Translations under genes and position numbers: made by a program | Shown here: positions 46,954-59,300 of the stretch, one piece after another | Layout of the letters: each line of letters begins with the position of its first letter | Numbering within the stretch: position 1 is the stretch's first letter | DNA from: Glomus cerebriforme | Lineage: Eukaryota; Glomeromycota; Glomeromycetes; Glomerales; Glomeraceae | Reading direction: 5' to 3' | Length of the DNA stretch: 64,000 nucleotides | Assembly: GCA_003550305.1 (NCBI GenBank) | Contig: QKYT01000142.1 | Span: 1-64,000 of the forward strand | The notes under the pieces: generated by a model | Database searches by the model: none | The model's input: only the letters and a program-made list of their open reading frames with translations | Told to the model about the DNA's origin: nothing

Positions 46954-47931
46954 ATGGACCTTCGTAAATTAATTTCCATAGTTCTACAAATTCTTTTTGC
47001 AATCTTGCTACTTGTCATTTTGATAGTTAATACCGTAATTGATGTGGCTCGATCAAAACGTATACTTACGACAACTACAAATGAAAATGTTGGAGAGCTT
47101 GTTCCACCAGCATTTTCAATATGTGGCAATAATATTGATTTTAGTTTTGATTGTAATACCTACGGTGAAACTTCAGCAAATTGCACAAATTTAATGAGAA
47201 TAGCTAAAGTTTCCGATGATGAGACTTATAATTCATGGTTTACCCAATGTAATGTCTTTCAAACCACACAACCGATGCTTTTCTCTACACCAAAAAGACA
47301 ACCAAAAGATTGGACTAATAATTCCCCATTATTTATCAAATATTCGATTCAAAATGCATCTACTCTAACATCATCCAAAATTGGCTTCATGTTGTGGAAT
47401 CCGTACGATTTACCTCCCTCTGCTGCAATTAACACTGAATTATCCACCAAAACAACACCACAAATATTAAATCCATATAGATTAGTGCAAATGGATGTTG
47501 CAAGAGAAAAAGTATTCTCTTTTTCCTGGAAAAAACATATTTTTCTCAATGGTACTGAGAAATTTGATTTGGATTATAAACTTGAACTCGATGAGTCTAC
47601 CACAAATACATCAACGATTCCATCAGGATTAATTCATTTTAAACCTACTTCATTCAATATGGAAATCACTCGTGAGTACAAGTGCTTACCTACTTTTTCG
47701 GTATTCATAATGTTTATTGTTCTTTTGGCCGTCTTCTATACAACTTATTGGGGATTGTTCAGTGGTAAAGGAAAATATAAACCTTGGGGACTTTCTCATG
47801 TAATTACTGGATATTACCCTCAACAACATATTCTTCCGATGGAAAATATTCAAGCATTGAAACCTACTGCTGACGATGTTCTAAGAGTATATCTTGATGG
47901 TTTAGATAGGGCAGAATTTGAGAGAAAGTAA
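46954..47931 (+). CDS. Two-pass membrane protein, unknown function
   Basis: A single-exon gene for 325 residues. A hydrophobic segment at about residues 6-29 (LISIVLQILFAILLLVILIV) is a signal anchor or first membrane span. A second span lies at about 243-265 (FSVFIMFIVLLAVFYTTYWG). The ~210-residue region between them has four cysteines in its first part (CGNN, FDCNTY, NCTNL, TQCNVF) and several N-glycosylation sequons (NCT, NAS, NGT, NTS), so it probably faces the lumen or outside. The ~60-residue tail after the second span (KYKPWGLSH onward) would be cytosolic. No known family was recognised; it may be lineage-specific. Confidence 0.78.
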   Translation: MDLRKLISIVLQILFAILLLVILIVNTVIDVARSKRILTTTTNENVGELVPPAFSICGNNIDFSFDCNTYGETSANCTNLMRIAKVSDDETYNSWFTQCNVFQTTQPMLFSTPKRQPKDWTNNSPLFIKYSIQNASTLTSSKIGFMLWNPYDLPPSAAINTELSTKTTPQILNPYRLVQMDVAREKVFSFSWKKHIFLNGTEKFDLDYKLELDESTTNTSTIPSGLIHFKPTSFNMEITREYKCLPTFSVFIMFIVLLAVFYTTYWGLFSGKGKYKPWGLSHVITGYYPQQHILPMENIQALKPTADDVLRVYLDGLDRAEFERK

Positions 47932-49647
47932 AATTTATATAATTATATTAAAAAGAATGATATGTAATATAAAAAAACTTAATTAATTCTTGATAAGATA
48001 AAATAAACCTATTTTACTATAAAAAAAAAGAATTTTTTTACAGAATTAAAATATGACAAAATACCGTAAATTATAATTTTGAACGATAATCGAGTTTTTC
48101 TTGTAATAATCTTGCAATTACTTCGCGGTCGCTAAAAAGAATATAACGCATGATCATGTAAATTTTATAATATAAAAATTTGTCGTATCTTATAGATAAC
48201 TGTTTTGTATATGATCTACAATATATTTTACAACTTTGTTCATCAAAACCCAATCTATTTAGATAACCAATTTACAAAACAAGTATTCAACATGCAACCC
48301 CACAAAACAAATTGAAAGAAGATCTTAGATTTACATTATTTTTTAACAATGCTCAAAAGAAAAAGACGTCTTACTAAATTTGATGAACAATTGTACTTTA
48401 GTGCTTGTTGACTCCACGTGGACACAACTTTACAGGGTTTTAAATCATTGAATATTCCGAATAATGATCGTCGAGACATTTATTAATTCATAATTACCGT
48501 CGTATTATAATTTCAGTGACAAATCCTACGTCGAAAGTTGACTAAACGTCTTTGTTATCCAAATTTCCTTCATTTCAATAAACCGCATTACATTTCGATA
48601 TAATTATAAAATATAAACAATATCGTAACATGGATACGAAATCTTTTCACCCAAATCTTTCATTCTTTTTAAAAAATTACCTTCTTTTTTGTTACACATA
48701 TGTAATACAATTGAACCTTTCCCATTCGGAATTTCAGCGAGAAAATAAATTATAAAAGATCGAATCATTCTGAATATTAAATGATTGTTTCCTTTTTTTT
48801 TAAAAAAAAGCAAAATTCTTACTTGAAGTCCCAAAATTCTTTAAAATAGTTGAGCAATTTAATAATTGATCGTTAACAATGCATTGATTAGCAAAATGCA
48901 CTTACTTTGTTTGGATTTGATATCAATTCTATTCTAAAAAAAAAAATTAAGAAATAGTCAACATACTAGTTATGATTTATGAAATGTTTTGTTTTATTTT
49001 ATTTTTTAAAATTTAAATAATATAAAAGATTATTGAATTGTAAGATAAAATATAAAGAATTTTCTTTTATACATATAAATTGAGCTATTGAGGCGCAGCG
49101 GGATGACCGACAATTTTCAATTTTTTAAAAAAGTAGTATTATTATTTTTCTATTAAAATATTTGGTTAAACAGTATTTGGTACATAAACATTATAATAAA
49201 ATATCATTAAGAAAATATCTCATTAATAATAAATTAGATCTAAAAATTTTTGTCGCGAAAAAAAAATCAATAACTTTAATCTGATAATCTAATGATCGAC
49301 AGCAAAGTATTATAATTTTTTTACCCGGCGAAAAAGCCCCTTACCCCTGGTCTTGAATTAAAAACTTGAAATCCGATTCGTTAATATCCTGCTTTTTTTT
49401 GAATTTTTTTTTTTTTTTTACAATGCAACTAAATCAGGAAAGAGTTAAACCAACCGTTAAACCTTCCGGAAAAACCGAGAAGTCCAAACTTAATATTTAT
49501 ACTCCAGTATCTTTTGCAAGAACAAATAAAAATAAAATCTCTCTTTTTCTTATAATTTCACGAGAAAAAAACTTTTTTAAAAAGTTTTTTACGCCCTCTT
49601 GTTATATTCAATAACAATTTAAAAAAATTCAAACCAACAAAATATAC
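47932..49647. other. Intergenic region, no gene supported
   Basis: About 1.7 kb of AT-rich DNA. Small reading frames at 48071-48253, 48604-48834 and 49366-49614 lack conserved motifs. The last part is probably the promoter and 5' UTR of the PHD protein gene; ATG at 49648 follows AAAATATAC. Confidence 0.45.
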
Positions 49648-52600
49648 ATGGCATCTCAGCGAGGACGAAGGACCACCAAAAAAGCTACTCACGACCCTGA
49701 TTTTGAATATGGAATGTCGAGCGAACAAGAGATCAATTCACAAAATACTGTTGTGAGTGAACAAAATGATAGTGACTCAAGCTATCATGAAAATACACCA
49801 ACACCAACACGTGCAGTTGAAGAAAACGTGGGTGGTGGCCAAGAAGAAGTGGTTGCTGTTCAGGAAGGAGTTCAAAGTTCCTCAGGAAGGAAGGAAGTTG
49901 ATAATTCACCAAGTGCTATATGGCTACGAAAATGGGTATTTTTCTTTTGAATATTTAAATATTATTGGAAAATTGTTAAAAAAAAAATTTTTTTTCTACA
50001 ATATGTTTTACTTCTATTATTTAGCACGTCTTTAAAATATTATTATTATTATTTTATCAGCTTTCTTTACAAAATACAAAAAAAAAAAAAATTGCGTTAT
50101 TGAGTATTAACGTATTATCTTATGTTTTTTTTTTGGTCGTTACAGAAAACGTCTGATCCAGGCCTTTGTTGTGTATGTCTTGATGAAGATGCAACAAAAG
50201 ACAATGTTCTTGTCTATTGTGACGGCAAGGAATGTGATGTTGTCGTTCATCAGGGTAAGTATTTTTCTTTTGATTCATGTGGCGCAGTTATTTTTTTTTT
50301 ATTTATTTATTTTTTTTTATTAAAATTTTAACATTTTCATTTAATTTATATCAAGAGTGCTACGGAATCATAACACTCCCGAGGAGTGAAGACCCATGGT
50401 ACTGTGACCGTTGTATGGCGTTTCCATGGGAAGCAGTGGTAACTAATCAGTAAAATATTTAATATCTTGTTTTATAAATCAAACTAATATTTGTTTGCAC
50501 TTAATAGCGTTGCGCCTTGTGCCCCAATAAAAATGGTGCTTTTCGAAGAATAAAGGCTTCCGATGGTGTCAATGAACCAATGGTTTGGGTTCACATTTTA
50601 TGCGCTTTCTGGATGCCAGGCATGCATATCGGTTCGGCTGCGGACCTGAGAGACATTCAGGTTGTGAATGTTGACCCTAAGAACTGGGGCAAGGTACTTA
50701 TCATATTTCATAAAAAAGATCTATTGTTCTTGATTTTTATAAATATCAATCATATAATTGATTTAATGTTTTTTCTTTTCATTTAGAAATGTCACGTCTG
50801 TAACAGTGAAGAGGGTGCGGCAATACATTGTGATGCCGGGCAGTGTAAAAATTGGGTTCACGCAACGTGCGCAGTAGCCTACGGACTCACTGAATATGTT
50901 GACGAAGAGAATATCTCGGACCCTTACTTTATCGTAAGTTATTGTCATTTTTTTTTTTTAATCATATATTCTTCCTTTTTTTTTTTATTCCATCACCTTT
51001 ATGATGATTATGTGTTAACGTGATTTTTTTTATAAAAGTACTGCAAACAACACGGGCCAAACGACCATCCTCGGCAAAACAGAATCGAAAAATGGATCCG
51101 AATGCGAGACGATTTCCTTGCTAACGAGAGTGCAAGACGTGCTGAAGAACGTAACCTCTATCTTCAGAGTGGGGAGCCTGGGCAGAACCTTCGAGAAATA
51201 TTCGAAGATGCGTACCATGGATATACTTCTCAACGCGAGGTACGAATTATAGAAACCCGACGTCGAATTGTACAACAAGCATCCAAGCACAATGGTCTTA
51301 TCGACGCGAAGGAAAAAGCAGAAAAAAATGTTAGAGATTTTCGGGCCAAAATCCCTAATGTGAAAGTTGAAAACACGGCTTTAAAAAATTACCTTGAAAA
51401 GGCTAACGAGGCACTTTTATCATTAGTCCCACAAATGCGAAATCTTCAAGTCGAGATTCATGATGGAGATTCGAATTCCGCGAAAATCGAAACTTTAATG
51501 GAATCGATGGCAAACAAGAACAATATCCGCTGGTCCAAAGAAATAAAAAAGGTCGCAAAATCCATAAAATTGAAACAGCTTAACACAAACGAGATGAGGT
51601 CTTTAAACCTCAAGAGTGTAGTTAGTGCATTGGCCAGAGCGGCTAAAGTAGAAAAAGAAAGAGCTCGACAAAGAGGGCGACGAAATGGTGTCAAGAGTAG
51701 GGGCAGGCCCAAGACACCAAGTAAAGGAAAAGAAAAAATTGTTGCGAATAAAGAAGAAACTCCAGAAGGTGACGGTTGTGACGAACAACAGACACCTAAT
51801 AAGAGGACGACGAGATCCCGAACTGCAAGTGTTAAAGGAAAGGAAAAGTTAGTTGAAGATGAAGTGGATGTTGCTCTACCGAATGAACTAAGGAAGGTTC
51901 CACGACTGAGAATTGTTAACCGAGAATCACAGCAAATGGCAGAAAATGTAATTGAAACATCAACACCAAAGAGGAAGCATTCTGAACTACCGAAGTCGCC
52001 AGATATTACGACTGATTGCTCATCAAAGAGAAAGCGAGTTCAAGAAAACCTTTCTATCGCGTCAACCAATACGACTGAGGCCAATTCTTCATCATCAAAG
52101 AAAAATAATTCTAAACGAGGTAAAAGGAAGCGAACTGAAGATGTCCCATCTGAAATTACAACCGAAAATACTTCTAATGTAGATGAACAAACACGAGCAG
52201 ATGTTTTGAGTAATAATGATCAAACATCAACGTCGACACCAGCTGATGAAGTTTCACAGTCCGCTCCAGCAAAGAGACAATACAAGAAGACGAGAAAATC
52301 TGTTAATAAAGGAAAGAAAGTGGATGAACAATCTCCGACAGATATTTCTATTAATCAAACTTCAACCCCCACCCAAGTTGAATCAGAAACAATACAGTCA
52401 GCTCAAGATGACAGTCCATCTGCGAAAGCCAAGAAACCATCCAAGAAAGTCAAAAAATCCCCAAAATCAAANNNNNNNNNNNNNNNNNNNNNNNNNNNNN
52501 NNNNNNNNNNNNNNNNNNNNNNNNNNNNNNNNNNNNNNNNNNNNNNNNNNNNNNNNNNNNNNNNNNNNNNNNNNNNNNNNNNNNNNNNNNNNNNNNNNNN

Positions 52601-54950
52601 NNNNNNNNNNNNNNNNNNNNNNNNNNNNNNNNNNNNNNNNNNNNNNNNNNNNNNNNNNNNNNNNNNNNNNNNNNNNNNNNNNNNNNNNNNNNNNNNNNNN
52701 NNNNNNNNNNNNNNNNNNNNNNNNNNNNNNNNNNNNNNNNNNNNNNNNNNNNNNNNNNNNNNNNNNNNNNNNNNNNNNNNNNNNNNNNNNNNNNNNNNNN
52801 NNNNNNNNNNNNNNNNNNNNNNNNNNNNNNNAAACGAAAAATCAAACGAGAAAGCAAACGAAAAATCAAATGAGAAAGCAAACGAAAATTCAAATGAAAA
52901 TGCAAACGAAAATTCAAACGAAAAAGCAAACGAAAAATCAATCGAAAATTCAAACGAGAAAGCAAACGAATATTCAATCGAAAATTCAATCGAAATTGCA
53001 GGAGATGCTATAAATACTAATGACGCATCAAAAAAAGCCTCCAAAAGAACAAGTACCAAGAGCAAAGCTAAAAATACAGCCGAACCTAAAGCTCTCACTA
53101 AGACAAAACTTCGCCCTATAGCACCAAAGACAAGCGAAATCATTAATGTTCTTAATGTTGAAGAGAAAAATGAAGGTTCCACTTTTCCGGTTGTTCTCAA
53201 CAAACCCAAGAATGATGTGACGAGTACCAATGAAAATAATGATCATACAGATGATATAGAATATACATCTAATGACGTAACAAATACTTTAACACCCACT
53301 TTAACACCCACTTTAACACCTACTTTAACGCATGGCGATACTTCGGACGTTGGTACCGTAACGTTTGACCATAGTTCCAATCAAGACAATGTCAATAAAG
53401 TCGAAAAGAATGAAGAAAGTCCTTCTAACACAAGAAGCGGTGGAGTTATTGGCATCAGCACTTTACTCAATCCTATTGAAGACACTCCTTCAAGCACTTC
53501 AACTATTTATAATGGTTATCTTTTTGCGGTCAACGCAAATACCACCAATCAAAATTACTTCAGTGGTAATGAAAATTTGTATCAAGCAACATCTACTCCC
53601 ATCAATAATCACAGTAATAATATAATGAGTAATAACAATATATCAGTTCAAAATATTGGACCATATAGTAGTTCTAATAACTTCCGGACCTATATTTCTA
53701 ACCAGTCATTCAGAGTTCCGTTGACAACACGTGCAGAAAGTGGAACAAGCACATTCTCGAGGAGTTCATATACTACTGTTGGTCAAGGACCTAGTACGTA
53801 TTCAAGTCCTTATACTGCCCTTAACCAAGGAAGTACCACCACTTATACAAGACCTTTTGGTTCAGTTAATCAAAGTGGTACTTTTGTTGCAAGTTCCTAC
53901 CAAAATAGCCCACCTATGTTTACAAATTCCTTTAATAATGAAAGTAGAAATAATAGAAATAATACTACAGTCGCAAGTTTAATAGACACTTGTCCAGCTA
54001 GTTCAGTATCAACTATAAATACTTCTAACTTACGTGTAAGTGGAAGTGGAATAAGTACACTTCTTTCTGCAGCGAAATTTGTTGAATCTAAATCTTCGGA
54101 AAATACTTCATTCGTACAAAAAGATAAAGAAGTAGTTGAAGATGATGTTATTACAGAGTCTTCGCAGGTTAAATCTCAAATTTCTGACAATTCTGTAATA
54201 AAATCATTTTATGGTGGACCAGGACATGTTTATACCAGCGCGACCAATCCCGAAGTTGCTACTCCATATCCAGAAAGCATAAATTTCCGTGGTACTAGCA
54301 AATGTACTTGGACCAGTGAATCAAGTGCAAGTGTTATTGCTCCAGAAGACATCGCAATTACAGAAACATCTTCCGAATCATCAAAAGGGTATGAAACACC
54401 ACCAAGTGTAATAGAAATTGTCCCTGCACAAGATGAAGGTAAGAACGAAGAATCAGTTCAAGAAGAACTAGTGTTTGAAAACATAGTCGCAAAACCCAGA
54501 AGACGACGAGGACCAGCTGCTGGAGTAAAGAAGAAAGCTGGTCGTAAACCAAAAGCTAAGCTCACAGAGGAAGAAGCTGCACAATCTCGGGCACCTATAC
54601 CTCAACCAAATTGTACAATATGCAGGCTCGTAATTCCACCAGCAAATGATCAACCATCGAAGACTTATATTACGCCACAACGTGCAAGAGAGTCGATGTT
54701 ACTTAAGGGAAGAGACAAAGTCAACCGAATGGTTCGTTGCGGATACTGCAGCAAATGGTACCATTTGGCCTGCATGGTTCCTCCTAGACGCACAATGCCT
54801 ACAGGAGGATACGTTTGGCGATGTGCGGAATGTGATCATCCATCTAGTTCCACAAGCGAAAGTCCAGCTGAACATTCTGGTAATGGTGAGGCTCCTTCTG
54901 TCCCTACGATCCCCACTAAAAAGTGGAACTTAAGATCTGCGACCCGATAA
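49648..54950 (+). CDS. PHD-finger chromatin reader, PHF14/AF10-like
   Basis: Six exons: 49648-49935, 50146-50254, 50356-50438, 50508-50693, 50787-50933, 51039-54950. They join in frame to about 1574 residues, counting a 360-base N gap as 120 codons. The N-terminal PHD (CCVCLDED, VYCDG, VHQECYGI, WYCDRC) is followed by a zinc knuckle (RCALCPNKNGAF, WVHILCAFW) and an extended PHD (KCHVCNSEEG, CDAGQCKNWVHATCA, YCKQHG), the PZP module that reads histone H3 in AF10, JADE and PHF14. A helical charged region follows, then a long disordered Lys/Ser/Thr-rich linker. A last PHD near the C-terminus (CTICRLVIPP, RCGYCSKWYHLACMVPP, WRCAECD) gives a PHF14-like order. An AT-hook-like GRKPKAK precedes it. 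Likely nuclear. Confidence 0.85.
52472..52831. other. Assembly gap of 360 N inside the PHD gene
   Basis: A run of exactly 360 undetermined bases, a multiple of three, next to a 12-base repeat array (52832-52990). The true length is probably unknown because repeat copies may be collapsed. Confidence 0.9.
52832..52990 (+). repeat. 12-bp coding minisatellite (NEKS/NEKA repeats)
   Basis: About thirteen 12-base units such as AAATCAAACGAG and AAAGCAAACGAA encode repeated Asn-Glu-Lys-Ser and Asn-Glu-Lys-Ala tetrapeptides, drifting to NENS and IENS. It lies in the disordered linker of the PHD protein, beside the N gap. Confidence 0.85.
53286..53332 (+). repeat. Four 12-bp repeats coding TLTP
   Basis: Consecutive ACTTTAACACCC-like units encode Thr-Leu-Thr-Pro four times, the last ending in His instead of Pro. 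It is a second small coding repeat in the same disordered linker. Confidence 0.75.
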
Positions 54951-55614
54951 TTGCAAAATAAAAACATTTAATAATATCAGCAATAATAAGAATAATAAGA
55001 TAATATCAAATTTTAATAAAGTTGAACCAAATTTTTTCGATTATATTTATAAATAAGAATCCTTTTTTTTTTGATCGATTTGATAATTTAAGAACATTTC
55101 CTTCCAGAAGTTGGGAGCATTATTAAGATTTGTAAAATTCATATAAAGAGAATGATTTAGATAAAAATATTTTTATTTTATTATCTATTCTAAGATTATA
55201 TATAATTAATACTTTGTCAAAATTATAATAATAATTTAGTAAACAAAAAACACAATATTTATTATTTATGTGTTAAGATAATGAAAATCCATCACAATTT
55301 TCTATATTTTTTAATGATCATAATCAATAAAATATTATCCATTTATTAGTTACAAAATCTAAAGGTTGAATTTTCAAAAGTAGGATTAAAATATGGAATT
55401 CTGCTAATAGAAATATATATATATATAGTAATTAATAAAATTATTTCTTTTGACCATTTTTTTTTTTTTTGAAACGAGATTTTTTTTGTGTTCAAATCAT
55501 TAATAATAATTTTTCATATGTGCTACATATTTGAGTTAAAAATTCTCTTGTTGTAGCCATATTTTTGTTTACTTCCGCTTGGAAAGAAGAATTCTAAGTA
55601 ATGAATATGATAAG
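54951..55614. other. Convergent intergenic region
   Basis: AT-rich spacer between the 3' end of the PHD gene and the 3' end of the mitochondrial ribosomal protein gene. A TATATATATATA run lies near 55420. No coding sequence was seen. Confidence 0.5.
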
Positions 55615-56082
55615 TTAGATAACTCTACAAAGTACTTCTCCACCATGATTTTGTTCAATAGCTTCTTTAATTTCCAAGACACCACGAGATGTCCCAATGA
55701 TAGCAATTTCACCAAGTTGTAATGGTGGAATAAATTTGGCTCTTCTTCCAATAGTCAAATTTTTAAGTTCTTCAACGTTCATATATACTCTTTTTGAACC
55801 CTTGCTAATGCAAGACATCTTTTGTAAAACTGGTTTATTATCTCGATATTTAAGGTCAAGCCATAACCTTCGACTTGCAATGTTATGTGGTTGAGTTTGG
55901 ACAACTTCTTTGTCTGGCTCAATGTGATTACCACGTTGTACAGATGAAATAAAACCTTGTCGATAAAGGATCATAGAAATCGCAAGGTTCATTTTCGTAT
56001 CTGGAATAGCAATACTTTGTAAACGAGCTTTAAAGCCATTTTGGACGCGTGCACAAATATCATGAACTGCCATCATTTTCAA
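55615..56082 (-). CDS. Mitochondrial small-subunit ribosomal protein uS8m
   Basis: A single-exon gene for 155 residues. The N-terminus (AVHDICARVQNGFKARL) and the C-terminal block (LQLGEIAIIGTSRGVL ... GGEVLCRVI) are the two hallmarks of the S8 family, whose bacterial members also end in GEVLC followed by a hydrophobic residue. The middle, with NLAISMILYRQGFISS, matches the yeast mitochondrial form, and the RRLWLDLKYRDNKPVL strand fits. It binds small-subunit rRNA in the mitochondrial ribosome. No long presequence is present, as in yeast Mrps8. Three Met codons lie within the first four residues, so the exact start is uncertain. It is divergent from PDS5, with 248 bases between start codons. 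Confidence 0.87.
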   Translation of the reverse strand: MKMMAVHDICARVQNGFKARLQSIAIPDTKMNLAISMILYRQGFISSVQRGNHIEPDKEVVQTQPHNIASRRLWLDLKYRDNKPVLQKMSCISKGSKRVYMNVEELKNLTIGRRAKFIPPLQLGEIAIIGTSRGVLEIKEAIEQNHGGEVLCRVI

Positions 56083-56330
56083 AAAATTTTTAGATCACAG
56101 TAATCGACTCAATTTTTAATCACGTTCCAATATTATATAAGCCAATCAGCTGCATACATTGAATTACGAACTACTTTATTTGGCAGTTTGATATATATGT
56201 TGTTTAAAAGTTGAGAGTATAAATAGCTCGACTCAACATTAGGAAATACGTGTTTATTCGCGTAACAACTTGCAATTTAAAATAACAAAGTAAAATATAG
56301 AGTCCTAGAAAATAGTTTAAGCTATTGAGA
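56083..56330. promoter_or_regulatory. Short bidirectional promoter region (uS8m / PDS5)
   Basis: Only 248 bases separate two outward-facing start codons, so both promoters must overlap or share elements. A TATATAT-like word lies near 56190 and TATAAATAG near 56218. Assignment to either gene is uncertain. Confidence 0.45.
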
Positions 56331-59300
56331 ATGGCTACAGGAAAGGGAACAACATCGCGCCCAGCCCGACTTCAGTTCAAACAAAAACTCGTCTCGTCAC
56401 AGAAACCAAGTTCCACCGCAGAACTATTAAAGAGACTAAAAGTATCTAAAATACTTTTTACTTTGTGAATTTCATTCTTCAGGAAAATTGTTCTCATATT
56501 TAAAATTTATATACTTAGAATTTATTTGGAGAAGTTTCCGTTATGGATCAAGATCAGGTTGACCTAGATTCTTTAAAAGGCGTGACTCGCGACTTAATTA
56601 ACTCAAATTTAATAGGTCACAAAGATTGGGGAGTAAGGGCTTATGTGGCTTGTTGTATATCGGATTTGCTAAGACTTTACGCACCAGATGCACCTTATAC
56701 TGTTCACGAGCTCAAAGTAAGAAAAAAAAATAATATAAAATATTTTGGCAAAAAGTGTATTACAAAATATCAACAAAATTTTAGTTATTTTTCGCGTTTT
56801 ATTTATATTTAATTAATTATTTATTTATATTTTTTTTTGATTTCTTACTTTCTATTGTAGGACATTTTTGTATTTTTTGTTCGTCAATTGCAGAATATTG
56901 GTAATAAAGATGGACCTTATTTTGATTTATATTTCCATCTGCTTGAAAATTTAGCGAGAGTTAAAATAGTACTATTGATATTGGATCTTCAAAACTATGA
57001 AGAACTTCTGACCGAATTATTCAGAGATTTTTTTGATGTCATTAGGTCAGTTGAATATCTTCGTATAGATAGATAGATATATATTTTTTTTACTTCAATT
57101 TAATATCTTCATACGAAATTTGGTGTATTTACTCTTTCGCATTTTATATTTAATCAGGTCAGATATGTCGAATATTGTTCATTCGCATATGGTAGACATT
57201 CTCGAACAACTAATTAATGAAAGTAATGGGCTGCCTCAAGATGTTATTGATATTATACTTGCACAATTTTTAAAAAAGCGAAAAGTATTTATCTATTTAT
57301 ATTTTTTATTATTTTTCAATTATTTCATTTTATTAATATTTTTTTTTTTACATTTATATAGGATGAAAATCCGGCAGCATATAGATTAGCCAGTGAAGTT
57401 TGCAAGCTTGCAACAGACAAATTACAACGATACGTTTGTCAAGTGGGTAACTTTTTATGATATTCCTATACTTTCCGTACGAGTTTAGTAATAATGTATT
57501 TATTGCTATGTACAGTATTTTACAGATGTTATCGTTGCAGCTGGTAAAAATGGGACATCTGCAGAAGAACTGAATGATTTTAAAACGGCTCATGATCTTA
57601 TTAAAGAGTTAAATAGGACTGCACCGGGATTATTATTAAACGTTATACCTCAATTAGAAGAGGAATTGAAAGTTTGTATTCTTAAGTTTATAATATATTT
57701 AAATTTAATTTATATATATGAACCCTAATTAAATATATTCTCAGTTGGATGATACGCCTTTACGTTTGCTCGCCACACAAGTTCTTGGGGAAATGTTTTC
57801 TGAGAAAAATTCTACTTTAGCAAGTCGTTATGACAATGTTTGGAAGATGTGGTTACTTAGGTTAGGTTCTGTAATTCTGATCTATTTATGATGAATTTTA
57901 TTATATTTAATATTAAAATTCTTTAACAAAAAGGCGAAACGATAAAATACCTGATGTCCGATGTGCTTGGACAGAATATTGTTTGCCTCTTTACATTAAT
58001 CATCACGAATTAGCCAAACAGATAAATGGTATGAAATATAAAATGTGTTTATGTTAGTATAAATTGAGGGTTGGTTTAAATCCTCTTTAACTAATTTTTA
58101 CTGTTGTCAATATATTAGAGGCAATAATTTCCAAAATGTCAGATCCGGACGATAAAGTCAGAATTGCTGTATGTAAAGTTTTTGGACAATTAGAGTATGA
58201 GTGTGCTTCTAAACTTGTGGGAAAAGAATTATTTATTGAATTGGCCAAACGATGCCGTGATTGTAAAGTAAATTAAATGTCCTTTTTGTTGTGAATTTAT
58301 AAATATATGCAGAACTTAATTAATTAAAATTTTTATAGAACGGAGTTAGACAAGAGGCAATTAAAGCTTTAGCGCGATTGTATAATATGGCTTATATTGA
58401 AATGTATGTAGTATGTTTAAAGATTTAATTTGAAGTACTTTCAGGATAAATAATGAATTTGTTTAGTAAACATAGCTAAATTTAATAACTTCCATTTTTA
58501 ATAGCGTAGATCATGATGCAAATGCGATTGAAAAATTTGAGTGGATTCCCTCAGAAATACTAAATATTCTTTATATAAAAGATAATGAAATCAAGTAAAT
58601 ATATTTTTTGCTCTTTTTTTGTTATTTCTTATTATTTTAATTAACCGAGCTTTTCAGTGTTTGTGTTGAAAAGGCAATGCACGAGGAGATATTAACATCT
58701 AACAATGGAGATTCGGCTCGTATGGACCGAATTATTGTTGTCTTTGGGTCGCTTGACTCAAGAGCTAAAAAAGGATTCTTCTCTTTGTTTCAGCGGCAAA
58801 GAGAGTAAGTTTCCTAGCATATTTCTTATTGGTTGTTCTTTTTGGTTAATTAATTTATTTTATTTATAATATTTAGAGCCATTAATGACATGGAGGCATT
58901 TTTGAAACTTTGCGAAAAATATAATGTATAATTTTTTTTTTGTATTTTAAATATTGTTATTCTTAATTTATTTAAATACTAAATATTGATTGTCCATAAT
59001 TTATTAAGGATGACTCTAATAATAATGAAGATAGCGAAAAACTATCAAATATTTTGAACCAAGTCGTTGATCGTATTTCGGGTCAGTTTTCTAAATATAC
59101 TTTTGGAACATATATACCTAAAACATTAATTTTCATAATAAATCATTTATTTTAAGTCTGTTCAAAAAATCTTATGTTTACATAAATAGGCAAACTCCCA
59201 GATCCAGCGAAGTCGAAAAATCATTTGTCGGCATTTGTGAAACTTCAGGATACTCGCGTTTATAAGTTAATCAGAGATTGTATGAATCCACAATCAGATT

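Noticed and set aside
48604..48834. 76-codon minus-strand ORF
   Set aside because: No recognisable motif and no support from neighbours; spacer composition.
52403..53246. Long antisense ORFs opposite the PHD gene
   Set aside because: They are shadows of the low-complexity linker and run through the N gap; the plus frame has the PHD domains and closed splice junctions.
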